A DNA stretch of 11,888 nt from assembly GCA_029557025.1 (NCBI GenBank), contig JAKPRU010000675.1, positions 1 through 11,888 of the forward strand. Direction: 5' to 3'. Below the pieces are notes generated by a model that ran no database searches, was not told where the DNA came from, and saw nothing but the letters and a program-made list of their open reading frames with translations. The DNA is from Candidatus Omnitrophota bacterium (GTDB lineage: Bacteria; Hinthialibacterota; Hinthialibacteria; Hinthialibacterales; JAKPRU01). A program made the translations under genes and the position numbers. Below are positions 1 through 6,533 of the stretch, in pieces. Position 1 is the stretch's first letter. The number at the start of each line of letters is the position of its first letter.

Positions 1-256
1 ACGGGAGGTCCAGCGAAGAGTCTTGAATCCGTCGAAACAGGGCGATTCCGGACGGTGAGAAATAGTAATCCGAGAGGGGATAGTCCGGATTGGAGTCGGG
101 CATGGACGGAGCCGCGAGTTGACTCCGAAGGGTCTTGAAAAACGGGAGATAGGGATCGGATGCAAGGACAATCTGCGGGTGCGCATTCAGCATACATCCC
201 AACAGGGTAGTCCCGGAACGAAACATTCCGCTGATGAAAAGAGGAGTTGTGAACAA
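1..256 (-). CDS. Sulfotransferase family protein, N-terminal part (runs off the left edge)
   Basis: Reading the minus strand from 256 gives 85 codons without a stop to the window edge. The N-terminus reads TTPLFISGMFRSGTTLLGCM, where the GMFRSGTTLL part is the classic 5'-phosphosulfate-binding loop of PAPS-dependent sulfotransferases. It is followed by LNAHPQI, typical of the helix after that loop. The family moves sulfate from PAPS to a sugar, lipid or protein acceptor; the acceptor cannot be inferred here. I chose the TTG start at 254-256 because GAGGAA/AGAGGA (265-271 on the plus strand) lies 8-9 nt upstream and the loop then sits at the usual distance from the N-terminus. The frame stays open further upstream to a TGA near 380 without a better start, and the first ATG lies inside the loop. 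It is divergent from the sugar permease gene. The C-terminal 3'-phosphate-binding region is outside the window. Confidence 0.8.
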   Translation of the reverse strand, partial: MFTTPLFISGMFRSGTTLLGCMLNAHPQIVLASDPYLPFFKTLRSQLAAPSMPDSNPDYPLSDYYFSPSGIALFRRIQDSSLDLP

Positions 257-655
257 GTCGGTCGTTCCTCTGGCGCCGAATATCAGGGAGATCTGTGTGG
301 TGACCCCGTTTTTCGCTTTGAGTTGCTTCCCGGACCCGAACAACGCATCTGCAAAAGAAAAAACGCATGGAACTCAGATTAACGAGGATATTCTATCCCC
401 GACATCCGGTCCGGTCAAATGGTTTACGGTCTGTGGTTTAGGATCTATGGTTTAGGGGTTGCGGATGTCAGGCGGTAGATTTACCGTTCTTTTCCTTACG
501 ACGGCCCGGATTGGATGGCATTCTATGCAAGCCTAGGAGACGCACCCTTCTTTATTCCGGCCAAACTGTGACGGTTCCGCAAAAAGTCGACAAGTTGAAC
601 GGGAGAATTGTAGACAGAATTGAGAAAAAATGAGATGGAAGCGTGTGGGAACGGG
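257..655. other. Non-coding intergenic region between divergent genes
   Basis: No convincing gene is visible on either strand. The short open frames here lack ribosome binding sites and recognisable protein sequence. The region must hold the leader of the minus-strand sulfotransferase. It contains three 14-bp direct repeats (421-462) and, at its right end, leads into the promoter of the sugar permease. The words ACAAGTTGA near 590 and 701 are repeated, but this may be chance. Confidence 0.5.
421..462. repeat. Three tandem imperfect 14-bp direct repeats beginning GGTTTA
   Basis: Units start at 421, 435 and 449: GGTTTACGGTCTGT, GGTTTAGGATCTAT and GGTTTAGGGGTTGC. The GGTTTA core is perfect in all three and the period is exactly 14. 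Positions 8-13 are similar in the first two units, and the third diverges. The repeats lie about 165 bp upstream of the sulfotransferase start and about 195 bp upstream of the permease promoter. They could be a regulator-binding array or a slipped-strand duplication; no function can be assigned. Confidence 0.5.
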
Positions 656-684
656 TTGATTGTCGAAAAGGCGCATGTTATATT
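656..684 (+). promoter_or_regulatory. Sigma70-like promoter for the sugar permease gene
   Basis: A -35 element TTGATT (656-661) and a -10 element TATATT (679-684) are separated by exactly 17 bp, the preferred spacing. Transcription would start near 691, giving a leader of about 70 nt to the ATG at 764 or about 215 nt to the alternative ATG at 905. The -10 element lies inside an inverted repeat, which suggests repression by a DNA-binding protein. Confidence 0.6.
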
Positions 685-697
685 AAGTGTAATATAA
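678..697. promoter_or_regulatory. Perfect 8-bp inverted repeat over the -10 box, likely operator
   Basis: TTATATTA (678-685) and TAATATAA (690-697) are exact inverted copies around the 4-nt spacer AGTG. An outer pair is also present: GTTGATT (655-661, containing the -35) and AATCAAC (696-702). There is no T-tract, so this is not a terminator. A palindrome of this size covering the -10 and start site is the usual geometry of a repressor operator. The regulator is not encoded in the window. Confidence 0.5.
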
Positions 698-763
698 TCA
701 ACAAGTTGAGAGACGAGTGGAACAACGGATCAGAGATTGCAGAACGGTGTATTTGCTCGATGA

Positions 764-1918
764 ATGGTCGCTTTTAGGCAGAAGCAGGGGGAGATGTTGA
801 GGAAGGACTCGTCGGGGGTATTCCGACCGGAGTTGCCGGAGCGACTGCCGATCGAGAAAATCCGGTGGTATTTTGATCGGAAAAATAGAGGAGAGCTATC
901 GGGAATGCAACGGATTTGGAACCGCCTGGGGCCGCTCATCGGCCTGATACTGATCCTGATCATTTTCGGCGCCCTGGAGCCGGACAAATTCCTCAGCGCA
1001 CGCAATATCGGCAATGTGATTGCGCAGACTGTAGTAGTCGCCACGGCGGCAGTGGGAATGACCTTTATCATCATCAGCGGCGGGATTGACCTTTCGGTCG
1101 GTTCGTTGATCGCGCTAACCGGGGTTTCGGGCGCGATGATGATGGTCTCCACACTCGGAGGCGGATCGATTTTCCTTGGCGTATTGATCGCGATGCTGGT
1201 GGGGTTGGTGGGCGGACTATTTAACGGGGGCGTTGTTACCCTTGCGGGCTTGCCGCCGTTCATTGTGACGCTGGGCACCCTGGAAATTTTTCGAGGGACT
1301 GCGCTGCAACTGACCAATGGCCTCCCGGTCACCAACCTTCCCCGTGACTTTGCGGTTCTTGCGAACGCCACACAGGAAATCGACTTGGGATTCACCGTGA
1401 TTGTTCTGCCGTATTCATTCTATTTTCTAGTGGCTTTAGGGGGGATTGCCTGGTTTGTGCTGCGGTACACCGTATTCGGGGTGGCGGTGTATGCGGTTGG
1501 GAGCAACGAGCGGACCGCGCGTCTCTGCGGAATTCGTGTCAACCGTGTGAAATGCGCGGTCTATATGATCGGTGGACTGACAGCGGGCCTGGCGGGGATT
1601 CTGCAATCCTCCCGCCTCATCACCGGCCAGTCCACCACCGCACAGGGCCTGGAGCTGGATGTGATCGCGGCGGTGGTGATCGGCGGCGGCAGCCTGTTGG
1701 GAGGGGAAGGGTCCATTCTCGGATCCATTGTCGGAGCGTGGATCATGGGATTCCTGCGCAATGGCTGCAATGTGGTCGGTATTTCGGCGTTTGTGCAGAG
1801 GATCATTATCGGGGCGATTATCATTCTGGCGGTGTTTGTCGATCAGCTTCGCCACCGAACCGACCTGTTCGAGCGGTTCCGACGTCGTCCGACAAAGCAG
1901 GAGTCCGCCGCACGGTAA
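764..1918 (+). CDS. Sugar ABC transporter permease, RbsC/BPD_transp_2 family
   Basis: Inner-membrane permease subunit of a ribose/xylose-type (CUT2) sugar importer. After residue 47 the protein aligns in my memory with RbsC throughout. It has a first hydrophobic helix at about 55-70, the family signature GGIDLSVGSL at 106-115, the cytoplasmic coupling region AVGSNERTARLCGI at about 244-257, and the conserved LDVIAAVVIGGGSLLGGEGS near 298-316, then C-terminal helices and a basic tail. The full reading frame is 384 residues, against about 320-340 for the family. An in-frame ATG at 905 preceded by GAGGAG (888-893, spacing 11) would give 337 residues. I kept 764 because codons 764-904 mostly end in G or C like the rest of the gene, but the ATG at 764 lacks a clear ribosome binding site. 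No sugar-binding protein or ATPase gene adjoins it, so its partners must be encoded elsewhere. The sugar is unknown. Confidence 0.88.
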   Translation: MVAFRQKQGEMLRKDSSGVFRPELPERLPIEKIRWYFDRKNRGELSGMQRIWNRLGPLIGLILILIIFGALEPDKFLSARNIGNVIAQTVVVATAAVGMTFIIISGGIDLSVGSLIALTGVSGAMMMVSTLGGGSIFLGVLIAMLVGLVGGLFNGGVVTLAGLPPFIVTLGTLEIFRGTALQLTNGLPVTNLPRDFAVLANATQEIDLGFTVIVLPYSFYFLVALGGIAWFVLRYTVFGVAVYAVGSNERTARLCGIRVNRVKCAVYMIGGLTAGLAGILQSSRLITGQSTTAQGLELDVIAAVVIGGGSLLGGEGSILGSIVGAWIMGFLRNGCNVVGISAFVQRIIIGAIIILAVFVDQLRHRTDLFERFRRRPTKQESAAR

Positions 1919-1988
1919 AAGTGAGACACTCTTGCCTGGAGCCGGGAGATTGGGTAAATTGAAAAATCTTTTTGGAGGTGACAGTACT

Positions 1989-2078
1989 GTGGCCAAAGGA
2001 AAAAACAAGAAAGCGCATCAGCTCGGTTGGCGGTCCAAGAAAGCCAATCATAAGAGCCGCCCCTGCAAGGGCAAATAA
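1989..2078 (+). CDS. Very small, highly basic protein (29 aa), possible accessory ribosomal protein
   Basis: A GTG start at 1989 follows an excellent GGAGG (1974-1978, spacing 10), and a TAA at 2076-2078 is followed by a strong terminator. This is how a genuine tiny gene looks. The product starts MAKGKNKKAHQLGWRSKK and ends KANHKSRPCKGK. Nearly half the residues are Lys, Arg or His and there are no acidic residues, as expected for an rRNA-binding peptide. From memory, the KANH..RP ending resembles the mycobacterial ribosomal peptide bL37, and the overall pattern (M-x-KG start, WR in the middle, SRP-K-K end) resembles bTHX. Neither match could be tested here. It lies 70 bp after the permease and could be co-transcribed with it or have its own promoter. 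The coding call is firm; the ribosomal role is inference. Confidence 0.65.
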   Translation: MAKGKNKKAHQLGWRSKKANHKSRPCKGK

Positions 2079-2082
2079 TCCC

Positions 2083-2097
2083 GCCGATTTTATCGGC
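2083..2097 (+). other. Small perfect hairpin just after the 29-aa gene
   Basis: GCCGAT, loop TTT, ATCGGC forms a 6-bp perfect stem beginning 4 nt after the stop codon at 2076-2078. It is not followed by a T-tract, so it is more likely a 3'-end RNA-stabilising structure or part of a two-hairpin terminator region with 2107-2140. Confidence 0.45.
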
Positions 2098-2106
2098 ACT
2101 CTCCCC

Positions 2107-2140
2107 AAGTCCGGGCAATTCTGTTCGGGCTTTTTTATTT
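2107..2140 (+). terminator. Rho-independent terminator
   Basis: AAGTCCG (2107-2113) pairs with CGGGCTT (2126-2132) with one T-G wobble, and two further G-T pairs can extend the stem inward. The stem is followed by TTTTTTATTT (2131-2140). It closes the permease/29-aa protein transcription unit. Confidence 0.75.
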
Positions 2141-2266
2141 GTGTTCCCGAAGCAAGAGGGAATCCGGAAGTCTGAACCAGGATTCGCAGGATTCAAGGAT
2201 GACCGTGATGAACAAAAGGGATAAGCAATTCTGGGAGTGCCTTCGATTGGGTATTTTGGAACCTCG

Positions 2267-2494
2267 CTATTCGGCAGACACAACTTCCGGCAGCAAGTCT
2301 TTCAGTCCGATAACCGGTTCCTCGGGCCTTTCAAAAAGGCGGCTAGCACTCAGTACTTCAATGCCCACCAGTTGTTCCCCGGCGGCAAAATCCAGCGCGA
2401 TATCGTCCGTCAATCGCACAACGCGGCATTGGAAGTCCCCTTCCAGCAATCGGATATAGAGCGCGTCCGCCATCTTCTCATAGGTGATCTTCAT
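2267..2494 (-). CDS. DUF2283 family protein
   Basis: A 75-residue protein starting MKITYEKMADALYIRLLEG, the standard opening of DUF2283 proteins. It continues with a DDIALDF strand and GEQLVGIEVLSAS, matching the D-x-x-G-x-hydrophobic-GIE-hydrophobic pattern of the family, and its length is typical. AGGAGG (2504-2509 on the plus strand) lies 9 nt upstream of the ATG. The start overlaps the last 17 bp of the upstream DUF4258 gene, so translation is probably coupled. The biochemical function is unknown. DUF2283 genes are commonly paired with DUF4258 genes, and the pair is often discussed as toxin-antitoxin-like, with DUF2283 as the presumed neutralising partner. That assignment is inference. 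Confidence 0.85.
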   Translation of the reverse strand: MKITYEKMADALYIRLLEGDFQCRVVRLTDDIALDFAAGEQLVGIEVLSASRLFERPEEPVIGLKDLLPEVVSAE

Positions 2495-2765
2495 GGCTCT
2501 GTGCCTCCTGAAAATAGAAGGTGAAAACGGTTATCACAATGATTCTATCATCTTCTTCAACGGTTACGGGAGCAATCTGCTGTATGGCATAGCCTCTTCC
2601 GTCCCATTCCCGCCTGAATTCAACATTCAGACAATGGATCACCCTTCCCTCACGAGCCGGCTCCGACTGCCCCACGCGAATGGTCTCAAGCACTTCGTGT
2701 TCACTTGTTCCACGCTCCTTCATCCGCAAGAGTGCATGGGTTGTGAAAATGATGCGTTTGATCAT
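2478..2765 (-). CDS. DUF4258 family protein, putative toxin-like partner of DUF2283
   Basis: A 95-residue protein beginning MIKRIIFTTHALLRMKERG, the DUF4258 signature: a strand, then T-x-H-x-x-x-R-M-x-x-R-x-I/G, which sets up a conserved His and Arg near residues 10-18. It continues with a short helix (EHEVLETIRVG) and a beta region ending in IIVITVFTFYF. AGGAG (2774-2778) lies 8 nt upstream of the ATG. It is the first gene of a two-gene unit with DUF2283. A possible promoter is TTGGTA...TATTGT about 80 bp upstream on the minus strand, which is weak. The His/Arg arrangement recalls small RelE/BrnT-like RNase folds, which would suit a toxin, but activity cannot be read from the sequence. Confidence 0.82.
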   Translation of the reverse strand: MIKRIIFTTHALLRMKERGTSEHEVLETIRVGQSEPAREGRVIHCLNVEFRREWDGRGYAIQQIAPVTVEEDDRIIVITVFTFYFQEAQSHEDHL

Positions 2766-2866
2766 TCACGATTCTCCTGCCGTATCCCAGCACCGCCAAT
2801 AGCACAGCGTCCGGCAGACGCTTGGCCTTCTGGCTTTTACAATACAAGATGGCGAAGTTGTTTACC

Positions 2867-2890
2867 AAATAAAAAAAGCCCGACCCAGGC
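2867..2890 (-). terminator. Weak possible terminator on the minus strand
   Basis: Read on the minus strand, GCCTG-GGT-CGGGC (2890-2878) forms a 5-bp stem with one T-G wobble, followed by TTTTTTTATTT. The wobble pairs only on this strand. It lies upstream of the DUF4258 gene and could block antisense transcription coming from the Maf gene. The stem is short, so it may be chance. Confidence 0.3.
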
Positions 2891-3007
2891 CGACAGGAAA
2901 GGCGGTAGCTGTGCTGACGCACTCCAAGAAACGCGAACCGTCTCGACGTTGAAACAGCGCTGCGGTAGCATGGCAGGGCATCTTGGATCTGAGAAAAGGG
3001 CAATTCC

Positions 3008-4882
3008 GTGGGTGAAAAGAACTCGCAGATGTTCGAGGACAATCTCGCCGCTCTTCGCGCGCGGTTCCCTGCGCTTGCCGGGCGGATTGTGTCACAGGCA
3101 GAACCCGGCAAGTGCGTTGTGATCGGAACGCCGTCCGGATTTCCAACTCTTACGGTTCAAACGTCAAGAGGCGAGGAGGTGCTGTATCACAGCCGACATG
3201 ATCCGAGGCGGGAAGCGATTCGGTGGGCGGAGTCGCCCGGTATCCGCGAATCCTCCCGAATGATCCTGTTTGGCCAGGGACTCGGATACCACGCCCTGGC
3301 CCTCCTGATGGCAAAGCCCCGGGATTATCTCTGCATTGTCGAACCACGGATGGACGTTCTTCGAGCCGCCATGGAGTGGGTCGATCTGCGGCCCATCCTG
3401 AATCACCCGAATGTGTTCCTACTATGTGAAGAGCCGCCGGAGAACCTGTATCGGACGATCATGGCGCGAATGGGGGAGTTTCTTTCCACGGGATTTGACT
3501 TTTACATCCTGCCGGCTGCCGCACGCGCCTGTCCTGATGAACTGCAACAGGTTCAACAGGAAATGGATCGCGTCAAGGAAGCTTACGATGGGATGCTGCG
3601 TCATATAGAAACCACAGGGGTACGGACGCAGGAACATCTTTTCCGCAATATCCCCGCCATATACCGTGCGCATCCTCCGTCGGTTTTGAAGAATCGGGCC
3701 ACGGGATGTCCGGCTCTCATTATCGCCGCCGGGCCGTCGCTTAATAAGAACATCAACCAGATCGCCTCCGCGGTGGGACATGCGGCGATTTTCTCCGTAG
3801 ATACCTCCCTGCGGCTTCTTCAGGCGCGTGGGATCGAACCGCATTTTGTTGTGACCAAGGATGCATCGGATCTGAATGAACGTCATTTTCAGGGGATTGA
3901 CAATCTCGGAAAGACACTGTTTGTGTTTGACCCGCAGGTGTCGCCGCGTCTCACAGGGAAATATCAGGGGCCTTCAATTTTCCTACCGCACCGATGCCGT
4001 TGTTTGCACCGGCATCTTCCGGGACGGCATCTGACTGATGATGATGTGTTGCCGTTCAGTCAGACAGTAGCGTTGGCGGCGTTTCACTTAGCCCACCTGA
4101 TGGGTTGCTCTCCGATTATCTTTGTGGGATTGGACCTCGCATTTCCACCGGGGGCCGGCAGCAGTCATGCCGCGGGGACTGCCCTGGAGGCAGAGGTTTC
4201 GTATACAGCCTCTGGGGAGATGGTTTACCGGAGAACGGAGGGAAACGGTGCATATCGGGAACAGGTGGAGATGGTTAGGACTCCCGGCGTGGACGGGGGC
4301 ATGGTTCCCACCAGCCCGATTTTCTATGAGTGTATTCGGTTCCTGGAGGGACTGCTTGCCGAAACCGGCGTCCATTGTGTGGATGCCACCGAAGGCGGTG
4401 CGCGAATCGAGGGCACGGAAATCATCCCCTTTTCCGAGGCACTGGAACGACATCTGCGAGGTGAGTGGAATGTGTGGAGTATGCTGGATATGATTCGGCA
4501 AGTCTCGCTGCCTAAGGTCCCCTGTTCGTTGTTCAAGGATTTGGCGGGCGTTGTTGAGGATGGCATGGAGAAATCGCGTCGGGGACTGGAGGCAATCTCC
4601 AATGTCTCTGTCCGGGCTGACTGGGAGGAGGTGACCTGCCTGTTGGGGAGTCTGCAGGCGATTCGGGAGGAGATCGAGCAGGGATTCCAATTATATGAGA
4701 TCCTGGAGCCGGCCTTGGAACGCTTGTTTGTCACGATCCGAGCGCCGGGATATTTCGCGCTGAAAAGCGATCTTCCGTCGCAATTGCGCCTGCTGGATCG
4801 TTACGTCCATTATCTCAGCGAGATTCACCGGGTCGCGTCCTTGTTCGGTCCGCTGTTGCGGGAGATGGGAGGAAAAGAATAG
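3008..4882 (+). CDS. Motility-accessory-factor-like protein, DUF115 (Maf/MptE-like) family
   Basis: A 624-residue cytosolic protein. Residues 80-100 hold ILFGQGLGYHALALL, a Rossmann-like glycine loop typical of the N-terminal Maf domain, followed by CIVEPR at 109-114. The central DUF115 domain starts with CPALIIAAGPSLNKNIN at about 234-250; GPSLNKN is the diagnostic sugar-nucleotide-binding loop. It continues through SVDTSLRLLQARGIEPHFVVTKD, and MGCSPIIFVGLDLAF at about 365-379. In flagellated bacteria Maf proteins transfer nonulosonic acids such as pseudaminic or legionaminic acid to flagellin. Here no flagellin or sugar-synthesis genes are adjacent, so the substrate is unknown. The start is a GTG (3008) with a purine-rich GAGAAAAGGG upstream; an ATG seven codons later is a possible alternative. 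The length fits the long Maf group. The gene is followed after 66 bp by the Mut7-C gene on the same strand. Confidence 0.82.
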   Translation: MGEKNSQMFEDNLAALRARFPALAGRIVSQAEPGKCVVIGTPSGFPTLTVQTSRGEEVLYHSRHDPRREAIRWAESPGIRESSRMILFGQGLGYHALALLMAKPRDYLCIVEPRMDVLRAAMEWVDLRPILNHPNVFLLCEEPPENLYRTIMARMGEFLSTGFDFYILPAAARACPDELQQVQQEMDRVKEAYDGMLRHIETTGVRTQEHLFRNIPAIYRAHPPSVLKNRATGCPALIIAAGPSLNKNINQIASAVGHAAIFSVDTSLRLLQARGIEPHFVVTKDASDLNERHFQGIDNLGKTLFVFDPQVSPRLTGKYQGPSIFLPHRCRCLHRHLPGRHLTDDDVLPFSQTVALAAFHLAHLMGCSPIIFVGLDLAFPPGAGSSHAAGTALEAEVSYTASGEMVYRRTEGNGAYREQVEMVRTPGVDGGMVPTSPIFYECIRFLEGLLAETGVHCVDATEGGARIEGTEIIPFSEALERHLRGEWNVWSMLDMIRQVSLPKVPCSLFKDLAGVVEDGMEKSRRGLEAISNVSVRADWEEVTCLLGSLQAIREEIEQGFQLYEILEPALERLFVTIRAPGYFALKSDLPSQLRLLDRYVHYLSEIHRVASLFGPLLREMGGKE

Positions 4883-4948
4883 TCCGGCTTGACGCTTGCT
4901 CTCTTCCGGCGCAGGATAGTGGCGTATTTGACTTGGAGTAATAAATCA

Positions 4949-5446
4949 ATGGAAAGTGATATCAAGTTTTTTGCGGACGATATGGTGGGGCGACTTTGCT
5001 GGTGGCTCCGAATGATCGGGTACGACACCGCCTATGAGCGGGATATTGAGGACGACGATCTTGCCCGCCGTGCGCAAGAGGAAGACCGTATTGTTCTGAC
5101 ACGCGACACCACCTTCGCCGAGCGTTATCCCGACCTGACCGTCCTGTCTCTACCCACAGACCGCCCGGAAGTACAGCTGTGGCTGGTTCTAAGAGCATAC
5201 CAGCTGGATTACGACCACGCCTGGTTCTCGCGGTGTCTTGTCTGCAATGATGAACTGTTGCCTGTACACAAGGAAAAATACGCCGAACGAATCCCTCCGC
5301 ACGTGCTGGAAACCCTGGACGAGTTCTGGTACTGCCGGACCTGCGATCAGCTGTTCTGGAAGGGAACTCACCACAAGAACATGATGATGAAGCTGGAGCG
5401 TTTGAAGGAACGCTTGCAGAAAATGGAAGAACAGCGTGGCCGATGA
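4949..5446 (+). CDS. Mut7-C RNase domain protein with zinc ribbon (PIN-like)
   Basis: A 165-residue protein matching the Mut7-C (formerly DUF82) family of predicted PIN-like RNases. The N-terminus KFFADDMVGRLCWWLRMIGYDT carries the signature aspartates D10/D11 and the G-x-L-x-x-W-L-R helix. IVLTRDTTF supplies D53, the next acidic metal-binding site. A zinc ribbon follows, with C96-x2-C99 and C129-x2-C132, and then W-K-G-T-H-H. The C-terminal 20 residues form a charged helix. The frame is open from 4889, but I chose the ATG at 4949 because GGAG (4935-4938) lies 10 nt upstream and the homologous sequence begins there. It follows the Maf gene by 66 bp and converges with the OppC-like gene, whose stop is 12 bp away. 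The domain is named for the C-terminus of the animal exonuclease Mut-7; stand-alone bacterial copies are generally uncharacterised. Confidence 0.88.
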   Translation: MESDIKFFADDMVGRLCWWLRMIGYDTAYERDIEDDDLARRAQEEDRIVLTRDTTFAERYPDLTVLSLPTDRPEVQLWLVLRAYQLDYDHAWFSRCLVCNDELLPVHKEKYAERIPPHVLETLDEFWYCRTCDQLFWKGTHHKNMMMKLERLKERLQKMEEQRGR

Positions 5447-5458
5447 GCCGTCGTTCGT

Positions 5459-6526
5459 CTACATGCGCAGTTTGGGGTCGAGCGCATCCCGAAGGCTGTC
5501 TCCGACAATCGAAAACGCCAGTGAGAGAACGAACAGGAACACCGTGGCCCCGGCCAGAGGCCACCAGACACTGGGCTGACGGGCCAGTTCATCCTTCGCT
5601 GCCGAGATTACTTGCCCCCAAGTCGCCAGCGACGGGTCTACCCCTATCCCCACATAACTCAGGAAAACCTCCAGCGAAACCGCCTGCACAAAACGAATGG
5701 TAAACGTGATAATGATGATATGGCTGACATTCGGAAGAATGTGGCGGAAAATGATCCGGGTATGAGTTTGGCCCAGGGACCGAGCAGCAAGCACATATTC
5801 CCGCTCCTTGTGTTTGAAGAACTCTGCCCGGACCAAGCGGCATAAATCCACCCAGGTCGTCACACCGATCACGAGCAGAACATTCATCATGCTCTTGTCC
5901 ATGAAAGTCAGCAATGCGATCAGCAGAAGCAACTGGGGCACCGATGCAAATGTGGAATAGACCCACACCACTATGTCATCTACAATCCCGCCGAAATATC
6001 CGCCCAGCGCCCCGACTACAACAGCTATCGGGATGGCGATCAAGGACGTTACCACCCCGATGATGAATGCCCATCGCAGACCGTGAAGCAGAATCGACAA
6101 CACATTTTGCCCGTCGAGATTGGTTCCGAGCGGATACGCCCATGCCTCGCGTCGCAGAAGGCCCGAAATCCCATGTTCTTGCAACTGAATCAATACGGTC
6201 GGCGGATGGTATGACCAGTCTCGTCCGCGCCGCAACCGGATCATGCCATGCATTTCCGCAGACTCCAGAGCCAGGCTGTTCGATAGAAGCCATATCCAAG
6301 AGTCAAGCGCGAACGGGCGCACAAGTTTCTCTTCCTCTATGATAAGCAGAAAGGCAGAGGGTTCTCCGATTTCGATCCGCCGAAGGCGGTGAGTCTCCGA
6401 GACATCTCCTGCGAGAATATCGAAATGAACCAGCAACGCCAACACAGCGCACATACCGATCACCGTCAGCGAGATCATCGCCAACGTATCTTTTCGAAGG
6501 ATTCTCCAGACTTCCCGCCAGGGCAT
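5459..6526 (-). CDS. Peptide-type ABC transporter permease, OppC/YejE-like
   Basis: A 355-residue inner-membrane permease. It has TM1 at about 15-35, then an unusually long extracytoplasmic stretch of about 90 residues. The family hallmark YPLGTNLDGQNVLSILLHG (equivalent to HPLGTDxxGRDxLSRLLYG) follows at about 130-150, then five more helices. The EAA coupling loop EYVLAARSLGQTHTRIIFRH contacts the ATPase, and the C-terminus RDALDPKLRM is typical. OppC proteins are usually about 300 residues, and the extra length is all in the first outer loop; YejE also has a large loop there. The gene starts 7 bp after the OppB-like stop, as third gene of the operon, and its own ribosome binding site is weak (AGGTTAG), suggesting translational coupling. 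No OppD/F ATPase gene follows because the Mut7-C gene converges directly. Confidence 0.9.
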   Translation of the reverse strand: MPWREVWRILRKDTLAMISLTVIGMCAVLALLVHFDILAGDVSETHRLRRIEIGEPSAFLLIIEEEKLVRPFALDSWIWLLSNSLALESAEMHGMIRLRRGRDWSYHPPTVLIQLQEHGISGLLRREAWAYPLGTNLDGQNVLSILLHGLRWAFIIGVVTSLIAIPIAVVVGALGGYFGGIVDDIVVWVYSTFASVPQLLLLIALLTFMDKSMMNVLLVIGVTTWVDLCRLVRAEFFKHKEREYVLAARSLGQTHTRIIFRHILPNVSHIIIITFTIRFVQAVSLEVFLSYVGIGVDPSLATWGQVISAAKDELARQPSVWWPLAGATVFLFVLSLAFSIVGDSLRDALDPKLRM

Positions 6527-6533
6527 CGCTAAC

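Noticed and set aside
730..1395. Long open frame on the minus strand opposite the sugar permease
   Set aside because: It is rich in Pro, Ser, Thr and Ile without any domain pattern, which is typical of the antisense of a membrane protein gene. The permease on the plus strand explains the region.
1436..2283. Several overlapping open frames on both strands around the end of the permease and the 29-aa gene
   Set aside because: They run through the terminator hairpin or through the permease in other frames and show low-complexity shadow composition. Only the GTG-1989 frame has a ribosome binding site and a fitting end.
2701..3111. Minus-strand open frame overlapping the upstream part of the Maf gene and DUF4258
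   Set aside because: No ribosome binding site and no recognisable protein pattern. It overlaps two well-supported genes.
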